Source: Dehalococcoidia bacterium UBA7891 (GTDB taxonomy: Bacteria; Chloroflexota; Dehalococcoidia; Lucifugimonadales; UBA826). From it: DNA of 20,826 bases. The stretch is from assembly GCA_002500485.1 (NCBI GenBank), contig DLRJ01000040.1, positions 1 to 20,826 on the forward strand, read 5' to 3'. The translations under genes were made by a program, and so were the position numbers. The notes beneath the pieces were generated by a model. The model did not search any database, was not told where the DNA came from, and saw nothing but the letters and a program-made list of their open reading frames with translations. Below, in pieces: positions 16,134-20,826 of this stretch (position 1 is the first letter of the stretch; each line of letters begins with the position of its first letter).

Positions 16134-16538
16134 TTGATAGAAAATAGCATTAAATTGACGACACGCGCTTCCGACTGTTCACATTGCGGAGGTAAAATGA
16201 TATCGAGGTCTGAAGAAATCAGCTGTTTGATGTGTGGTAAGACTAATTATTTACCCATCAAAACATTGGCGGCAATTCCTAGACCAGAATACAGAGAGGA
16301 ATTAATTAAATCCTTGGATAAGACGTCATTTAAGATCAAATACAAAATCATGAATCGTGCTTTGTTATCACGATTTCCAGAAAAGGGGTCTGGTACGATC
16401 CAACCCTATGCTTCTTGCGTGAATATTTCAGGACCCACTCGAACATTGACTGCGGCTCATTCAAGGGAAAATTTAAAAAAAGGTTTTTATAGAGCTACGG
16501 GACTGAGATTAAAAGACTTAGAAGAGGCTCTAGTTTAA
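16134..16538 (+). CDS. Orphan zinc-ribbon protein
   Basis: A 134-residue protein with an N-terminal zinc ribbon: C15xxC18 and C31xxC34 (CSHCGG and CLMCGK). A basic middle and a C-terminus follow without a recognised domain; a segment reads GPTRTLTAAHSRENLKKGFY. The only start that keeps both cysteine pairs is the TTG at 16134, since an in-frame TAA lies 21 nt upstream. An ATG at 16197 with GGAGG before it would remove the first CxxC pair and is less likely. The ribosome site for the TTG is weak. A nucleic-acid-binding or small regulatory role is plausible but unproven. Its last 9 bases overlap the end of the decayed minus-strand frame at 16530. Confidence 0.6.
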   Translation: MIENSIKLTTRASDCSHCGGKMISRSEEISCLMCGKTNYLPIKTLAAIPRPEYREELIKSLDKTSFKIKYKIMNRALLSRFPEKGSGTIQPYASCVNISGPTRTLTAAHSRENLKKGFYRATGLRLKDLEEALV

Positions 16539-17089
16539 ATCCTGCCTTCGGGAAGCTTTTGTGCCGATTGCATCCAACATTTCTTTGAAAATGAGAGCAT
16601 GGAGATAGAAAAGTCCGTACTGATTATCGGTAATACACTCTTGCATCATCCCATATGTAGTTAAACCTATCGGACTAAAACCTGCCTCATGGTGTAACTT
16701 GTAGCCTGTGGTGCTTTTTGCTTAATTTATCTGATCGGAAATCAAATTCTATCAACTCCGAAATCTGAGAGTATGTTTTTGAAAGGGTCAACGTGGCCCT
16801 TTTCGTCTCGTTACCAAGAGCCAACGACATAATTCTTCGACCAGTGGGCAGAAAACATTTCAACTCTTATCTCGCATGTTTCCGAGTACTGTTCCGTCAA
16901 AGATTCCTTTCTCAATGATAATCTGAAAGAATTTATGACCTCATCCGAAGTCAAACCAGTACGTTCAACTATTTGATCAGGTGTAAAAATTTCAAACATT
17001 GATTCAATATAGTAGTTGGTCACCGTTTTTTATTTGGGTAATTGTTTGGCTACAAAAGAATCCATTTTAGATTTGTATATTGGGGCCAT
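16530..17089 (-). pseudogene. Probable decayed gene: one nonsense codon and two frameshifts
   Basis: Three coding-like pieces follow one another on minus. Piece 1 begins at ATG 17089 behind a good AGAGGTAAAA site, reads MAPIYKSKMDSFVAKQLPK, meets an in-frame TAA, then continues in the same frame for about 70 codons to 16811 (including FTPDQIVERTGLTSDEVI, a helix-turn-helix-like stretch). Piece 2, shifted by one base, runs from about 16870 (ATG at 16830) through LTLSKTYSQISELIEFDF. Piece 3, shifted once more in the same direction, runs from about 16715 to the TAG at 16530 and includes GMMQECITDNQYGLFYLHAL. Joined, they would give roughly 185 residues. The initiation site sits 28 nt after the membrane-protein gene. 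No family was recognised. Alternatives are separate tiny genes, or assembly errors in an intact gene. Confidence 0.38.
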
Positions 17090-17117
17090 TTTTACCTCTA
17101 TATGGAACAAATATGTT

Positions 17118-17642
17118 TTATGGGAACTTGGCTGCCCAAATGATTGCGTCAAATACTAGGCAATGGCACGTTATCCAAATTATTCCTATCAATGTCACTG
17201 AATTTTGGAACAGATTCACGTGAGGAAATTCAGTGGCATTGAAGGCCAGCCCCAAATATGTCAAAGAAGCAGCTGTTATCCACAGTGATGTCACGGAGAC
17301 AATCCACCATATTTCATTTTTAGTATCGAGGTACTGTAATGTAGCTGGCATCCATACGGAGGCTGAGAACAAAAAGGCGGCGGCGAGGATGATGAAGGTG
17401 TATTTTCCTAAGAATGAAGACTCATTAGCTCCATCTGAAATCGTCATTGTGTAGCAGAAAACGAGATAGCCGGCAGCAGCAAAAAACATAGAGGTAGTAA
17501 ACAAGGTTTTCCAATTCCCTGCGACGCCTCCCCATAGGGCTGTTCGATGTTCAGGATATAGATATAGTCCAGCACAATAAGAACCCAAAACCGCTACCCC
17601 CCCCACCAGGTTCACTAGAAAGAATACGGATGTGATTGGCAT
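17118..17642 (-). CDS. Unknown membrane protein with five predicted helices
   Basis: A 174-residue integral membrane protein of unknown function. Five hydrophobic segments lie at about 3-27, 48-68, 80-100, 110-132 and 143-169. Conserved-looking aromatic and polar residues sit at helix ends (GGVAGNWKTLF, SVWMPATLQYLD, ITCHCLVFDAIIW). Length and helix number recall TspO-type proteins, but the tryptophan pattern of that family is not apparent. Two ATGs occur: at 17651 the AGGAG ribosome site directly touches the start, whereas at 17642 it is 9 nt upstream, so 17642 is preferred. It is divergent from the epimerase/cobalamin-regulator operon across an operator-like palindrome and may share its regulation. 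The decayed gene at 17089 would be its downstream partner. Confidence 0.72.
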   Translation of the reverse strand: MPITSVFFLVNLVGGVAVLGSYCAGLYLYPEHRTALWGGVAGNWKTLFTTSMFFAAAGYLVFCYTMTISDGANESSFLGKYTFIILAAAFLFSASVWMPATLQYLDTKNEIWWIVSVTSLWITAASLTYLGLAFNATEFPHVNLFQNSVTLIGIIWITCHCLVFDAIIWAAKFP

Positions 17643-17689
17643 TCTAAACATCTCCTGATCACGCTAATACAGAGGTAAATTTAATAATA

Positions 17690-17719
17690 CATATAATTGT
17701 GTTATAATACAATTATATG
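17690..17719. promoter_or_regulatory. Operator-like perfect inverted repeat around an extended -10 box
   Basis: CATATAATTGT (17690-17700) and ACAATTATATG (17709-17719) are exact reverse complements separated by GTTATAAT. With the last base of the left arm this reads TGTTATAAT, a perfect extended -10 (TGnTATAAT, 17700-17708) on plus, predicting a start near 17715 and a leader of about 68 nt to the epimerase gene. The minus strand offers TATTAT/TATAAC for the membrane protein. A symmetric site covering the -10 is the layout expected of a repressor operator. The obvious candidate regulator is the XRE-type protein encoded at 19230-20144. Confidence 0.6.
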
Positions 17720-17782
17720 AACTTAAAATGCGCCAAGATACGCCTTTCTTGGCATACTAAGCAAATGTAGTGGAACTTTTTG

Positions 17783-19246
17783 GTGAATATACTCATCGCT
17801 GGTGCTACAGGATTTATTGGCAAGGCATTGGTTTCTTTTTTAAAAGGAAGAGGTCATGTCCTTACCGCACTGGTTCGAGATGTAAATAAAGCGGCGGAAC
17901 AACTTGGAACTGACGTAAAGTTGATCAGTTTTGGAAGCACTGATAGAGAGTTGATCGCAGAATTCGAAGACTCTGAGGTAATACTTAATCTGACTGGGCG
18001 TCCACTGGCTCCCTCTAGGTGGACGAAAGCCAAAAAAAAAGACTTTTTTGATAGTAGAGTTGGCGTTACAAAAAGAATTGTAGCAATTATGAGGGAGTGC
18101 GAAAATCCTCCATCGGTTCTGGTGTCGGCTAGCGCCACTGGTTATTACGGAAACCGATTTGGTGAAGAAATTACAGAATCCTCAGAAAAAGGCGAAGGAT
18201 TTTTGGCTGATCTTTGCGATCTATGGGAAAAAACAGCTTTTAAGGCTGAAGATTTTGATACTAGAGTGTGCGCTTTGCGGATTGGTTTGGTTTTAGGAAG
18301 GGAAGGTGGGTTCTTGAAGCAGTTGTCATTACCATTTGAAATGGGTATTGGGAGTTACATTGGCAGTGGTAACCAATGGGTTCCATGGATTCATTATTTA
18401 GATCTTTTGCGGATCATAGATCTTACGATCAATGATGAAAGTATATCTGGCCCGATAAATTGCACGTCACCTAGGCCAGTGACCGGTAAAAATTTTGCAA
18501 AAGCCTTGGCTCCTATCCTGGGAGCCAAAATACTTATCAGATTACCTAGATTATGTTTGAGACTTGTCTTTGGAGAGGGAGAAAAAGTCTTAACGAGTAG
18601 TCAAAAAGCTTACCCAACTCTTTTGCAGGAAAAAAAGTTTCAGTTTGCTCACGGAGATTTAGTACATGCTTTGAAAGAGGAATGTTCTCCCACAGCGGTC
18701 AGCATCACCACAGTAAATACACAGGAAAAATACCCTGGGAATACAGTTGAAAATGTACCTGAACTTACTCAGGCTCAATATAAAATTGAGACCTCCGTAA
18801 AATTAGAGGTAAGTTCAAAACAGGCTTTTGAATTTTTTTCCTCTCCTCTTAACTTGGGACTGGCCACCCCGGATTGGATGGATTTTCATATAACTGAATC
18901 CTCATCCGATATGAATAAAGGTTCAGAATTCGAATACAAAATCAATCTGGGTCCCTTTCCAATTAAATGGAGGACAGAAATAATTAATTGGGTGCCAGAT
19001 AATTTATTTGTGGATTACCAAAAGAAGGGTCCATACAGCCTGTGGTGGCACCAACACCGTATAGTTACGGAAGGGGTTTCTACTTGTCGGATGGAAGACA
19101 AAGTTTTTTATAGGGTACCAGGTTGGATTTTGGGTAGGATAGCTCACAAATACATAATAAAAAACATATTAGTAAGGATCTTCGCTTACAGAAGAAAAGT
19201 TATACAAATGCGTTTCGGGGGTAGGATTTATGACTCGTCGCAATAA
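17783..19246 (+). CDS. TIGR01777-family epimerase fused to a C-terminal SRPBCC domain
   Basis: A 487-residue two-domain protein. Residues about 1-300 are an extended-SDR domain of the TIGR01777 (YfcH/SDR39U1) family: NAD(P)-binding GATGFIG at 7-13, NLTGRPLAPSRWT, SASATGYYGNR at about 115-125, LRIGLVLGREGGFLKQL and the WVPWIHYLD block. The biochemical reaction of this family is not established. Residues about 333-475 form a SRPBCC (START-like) ligand-binding domain, which in such proteins may bind a hydrophobic ligand. The start is GTG at 17783, with GGA 8 nt upstream; a TTG one codon earlier is possible. It is first in an operon and overlaps the cobalamin-binding regulator by 17 nt. From memory, TIGR01777 and SRPBCC genes recur beside LitR/CarH light regulators in other bacteria. 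Confidence 0.85.
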   Translation: MNILIAGATGFIGKALVSFLKGRGHVLTALVRDVNKAAEQLGTDVKLISFGSTDRELIAEFEDSEVILNLTGRPLAPSRWTKAKKKDFFDSRVGVTKRIVAIMRECENPPSVLVSASATGYYGNRFGEEITESSEKGEGFLADLCDLWEKTAFKAEDFDTRVCALRIGLVLGREGGFLKQLSLPFEMGIGSYIGSGNQWVPWIHYLDLLRIIDLTINDESISGPINCTSPRPVTGKNFAKALAPILGAKILIRLPRLCLRLVFGEGEKVLTSSQKAYPTLLQEKKFQFAHGDLVHALKEECSPTAVSITTVNTQEKYPGNTVENVPELTQAQYKIETSVKLEVSSKQAFEFFSSPLNLGLATPDWMDFHITESSSDMNKGSEFEYKINLGPFPIKWRTEIINWVPDNLFVDYQKKGPYSLWWHQHRIVTEGVSTCRMEDKVFYRVPGWILGRIAHKYIIKNILVRIFAYRRKVIQMRFGGRIYDSSQ

Positions 19247-20144
19247 TGATGATTTTGTTTTATTGAACCGCTTTAAAGGGCGATTGCTGAACCATTTAAC
19301 TTCAGTTGATAGGACTGGAAGTGTCTCGGTGATTGAGGAGGCATTGCGTTATAACTGTACACCAGCCTCTATATATAATTCAGTTATAACTCCTGTAATG
19401 GTGGATCTAGGAGAGTTATGGCATGGAGGACGAATCACCATCGCTCATGAACATCATGCCAGCCAAATTGTGGATGGTCTTATAAATATGGTGGTCCAAA
19501 AATCCCAACGACTCTCGATTAACGGTCTTCGTGCGCTGGTAACATCTCCTTCAGGTGAAAACCACTGGATAGGGGCAAAAATTTTCGCCAATTTGCTATT
19601 TCTTGAAGGTTGGGATGTTGAATATATAGGGGTGGATATCCCCGCAGAAGATCTGGCCATCTACCTCGAAGAAGTTGAGGTAGATGTCGTTGCATTTTCT
19701 GTAGTTTTACCTGGTAATATTATGAGCGTAGAGGACGCTGTTTCAACCATCGAATCTTTGGACAATCCACCCTTTGTAATTTTGGGCGGGCCCGCTTTCA
19801 AAGGATTTAGTGGTGAAATCGGGAAGGCGGTCATTGTAGACAATTTTGCTACGGGGCTAACAGTTTTGCAGGATGCTATGGGAATAGGGGCAGGCAATTT
19901 GTCATTACAGGATACACTTCTAGGTGTAGGTGGAAAAGTTTTGGAGATTCGAAGAGCCAAAGGTATGAATCAAGGTGAATTAGCGGTTCTTGCAGGGGTT
20001 GATAGAGCCTATATAAGCCTGGTTGAAAACGGTAAACAAAATCTAACTATGGCAGCTTTATTCAAACTTGCGGAAGCCTTGGGAACGTCAGTAAATACAT
20101 TGTTGGCGTTTCCAGCAAACCGAATCTTCTGTCCAAAAGATTAA
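19230..20144 (+). CDS. CarH-like cobalamin-binding regulator with C-terminal XRE helix-turn-helix
   Basis: A 304-residue putative B12-dependent transcription factor. Residues about 10-95 form a helical bundle with W64, E74 and H75 in LGELWHGGRITIAHEHHASQ, an exact W-x9-E-H match to the adenosylcobalamin photoreceptor CarH (W131, E141, H142 in the Thermus protein). Residues about 100-225 are the Rossmann-type B12 domain, with E110-x-H112-x-x-G in GENHWIG supplying the lower axial His (48 residues after the Trp; 46 in Thermus CarH) and LGGPAF at about 185-190. Residues about 235-292 are a Cro/CI helix-turn-helix (MNQGELAVLAGVDRAYISLV then ENGKQ). CarH and LitR instead carry an N-terminal MerR domain, absent here. 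The ATG at 19230 overlaps the preceding gene. Light sensing is inferred. A B12-only or redox sensor is the alternative. Confidence 0.85.
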   Translation: MTRRNNDDFVLLNRFKGRLLNHLTSVDRTGSVSVIEEALRYNCTPASIYNSVITPVMVDLGELWHGGRITIAHEHHASQIVDGLINMVVQKSQRLSINGLRALVTSPSGENHWIGAKIFANLLFLEGWDVEYIGVDIPAEDLAIYLEEVEVDVVAFSVVLPGNIMSVEDAVSTIESLDNPPFVILGGPAFKGFSGEIGKAVIVDNFATGLTVLQDAMGIGAGNLSLQDTLLGVGGKVLEIRRAKGMNQGELAVLAGVDRAYISLVENGKQNLTMAALFKLAEALGTSVNTLLAFPANRIFCPKD

Positions 20145-20212
20145 TCAACACAAACTGGATAAGAATTACTCTGTGGACTTTGAAATCCTTTTTAGGACTG
20201 GGCATTGTGGTT

Positions 20213-20788
20213 TCATTGGTGGGGGTTTAACTCCCTGTATTGGAATTGAAATTTAACTAACACCGCGCCAGCTAAGATGATTACAGTCGTTGTGGCGATC
20301 AAATCAAAATGTACCAGCCATCCGGCAATTATTGTGGATACAAAAGCGAAAACACCGGTGTATGCAGGTCTTCTTGTAATTATTAATATCAAGAAAGAAG
20401 GTAAAACTGCTATTAAGGCGCCGACCGGGAGTAGAACAATCCCGGCCCCCATAGTGGTGGCCATTCCGATCCCCCCGGGTTTTCCCCATGGCCGTATAAT
20501 CATATGTCCTATAAGGAAGAAGATAATTCCAATAGTTGCAATCCAGGTTGGGTACTTGAAAAAAATCACTGGGAGAGTGACTATCAAACCTTTGGCTACA
20601 TCGATAAAAAAAACCCCAACTCCATATATGGGTCCGACCTCTGCATAAATATTTGAGGCACCAGGATTACCCGTTCCTACAGAACGAATATCGACATTTT
20701 TTAATTTTGATATCAAGTCTCCCACAGAAACGGTCCCAATGAAATACGATGCGACTGCCCATATAGCTGATAGGATGATGATGTTCAA
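20213..20788 (-). CDS. PlsY-like glycerol-3-phosphate acyltransferase with altered motifs
   Basis: A polytopic membrane protein of about 191 residues resembling PlsY, which acylates glycerol-3-phosphate from acyl-phosphate in phospholipid synthesis. An N-terminal SYFIGTVSVGDLISKL, motif 1 as DIRSVGTGNPGASN (about 33-46) and FIDVAKG support the family. Motif 2 reads KPGGIGMATT (103-112), where PlsY normally has GGKGVAT, so the motif Lys is Ile (I107). The C-terminal motif 3 is not seen. It may be a paralogue with changed activity. The chosen start is TTG at 20788, which gives the usual PlsY N-terminus. The frame stays open upstream to the window edge, so a start beyond the window is possible. 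It is convergent with the cobalamin regulator, with 68 featureless nt between. Confidence 0.75.
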   Translation of the reverse strand: MNIIILSAIWAVASYFIGTVSVGDLISKLKNVDIRSVGTGNPGASNIYAEVGPIYGVGVFFIDVAKGLIVTLPVIFFKYPTWIATIGIIFFLIGHMIIRPWGKPGGIGMATTMGAGIVLLPVGALIAVLPSFLILIITRRPAYTGVFAFVSTIIAGWLVHFDLIATTTVIILAGAVLVKFQFQYRELNPHQ

Positions 20789-20826
20789 ATTTTCAATGCT
20801 CTTGCTGGGTGTTCTGATGATTCTTG

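Noticed and set aside
16197..16538. ATG start at 16197 with GGAGG just upstream for the zinc-ribbon gene
   Set aside because: The GGAGG bases encode the glycines after the first CxxC. Starting here would destroy the zinc ribbon, so the upstream TTG is preferred.
17118..17642. Assignment of the five-helix membrane protein to TspO/MBR
   Set aside because: Length and helix count fit and TspO has ties to light regulation, but the tryptophan-rich family pattern is not visible, so the function is left open.
20145..20212. Search for a terminator between the convergent regulator and PlsY-like genes
   Set aside because: Only a three-base-pair stem with four Ts (CCTTTTTAGG) is present, which is too weak to call.

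Overview
The window reads as a slice of a free-living, moderately AT-rich marine bacterium, most likely a Chloroflexota of the SAR202 / Dehalococcoidia type. This is inferred from gene content, not from a marker gene. Three different luciferase-like flavin/F420 monooxygenases and three CaiB/BaiF CoA-transferases lie within 15 kb, next to acyl-CoA dehydrogenase, crotonase, SDR and MBL-fold enzymes. Expansion of flavin-dependent monooxygenases is a published hallmark of SAR202. Several genes start with TTG or GTG. No tRNA, rRNA, CRISPR array, insertion sequence or phage gene was seen.

Layout. (1) 1-3829, minus: a single-chain acyl-CoA carboxylase (biotin carboxylase, biotin carrier and carboxyltransferase in one chain), followed after 7 nt by a CaiB-family CoA-transferase cut by the window edge. 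(2) 4006-5193, plus: a luciferase-like monooxygenase, divergent from the carboxylase. (3) 5211-6128, minus: a beta-hydroxyacid dehydrogenase. (4) 6252-9652, plus: an operon of MBL-fold hydrolase, SDR, alpha/beta hydrolase and an F420-type oxidoreductase, possibly followed by a 32-residue membrane peptide. (5) 14811-9862, minus: a five-gene operon of two abutting class III CoA-transferases, a crotonase, an acyl-CoA dehydrogenase and a small HAD protein. It faces a Mer-like oxidoreductase (14928-15995) across a shared palindromic -10 box. (6) 16134-17089: a zinc-ribbon orphan facing what looks like a decayed gene. (7) 17118-20144: a divergent module of a five-helix membrane protein on minus, and on plus a TIGR01777 epimerase-SRPBCC fusion overlapping a cobalamin-binding regulator. 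(8) 20213-end, minus: a PlsY-like acyltransferase with altered motifs.

How the genes work together. Regions 1-5 look like catabolism of organic acids. Monooxygenases and dehydrogenases would oxidise the substrate, CoA-transferases would activate it, acyl-CoA dehydrogenase and crotonase would carry out beta-oxidation-like steps, and the carboxylase would handle the acyl-CoA products. The actual substrates cannot be read from the sequence.

The most unusual item is the protein at 19230-20144. It carries the W-x9-E-H and E-x-H-x-x-G signatures of CarH/LitR adenosylcobalamin photoreceptors. It has no N-terminal MerR DNA-binding domain; instead a Cro/CI (XRE) helix-turn-helix sits at its C-terminus. 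The promoter of its operon has a perfect 11-bp inverted repeat wrapped around an extended -10 box, which looks like an operator. Together these suggest a B12-based, possibly light-responsive, switch with a non-standard architecture.
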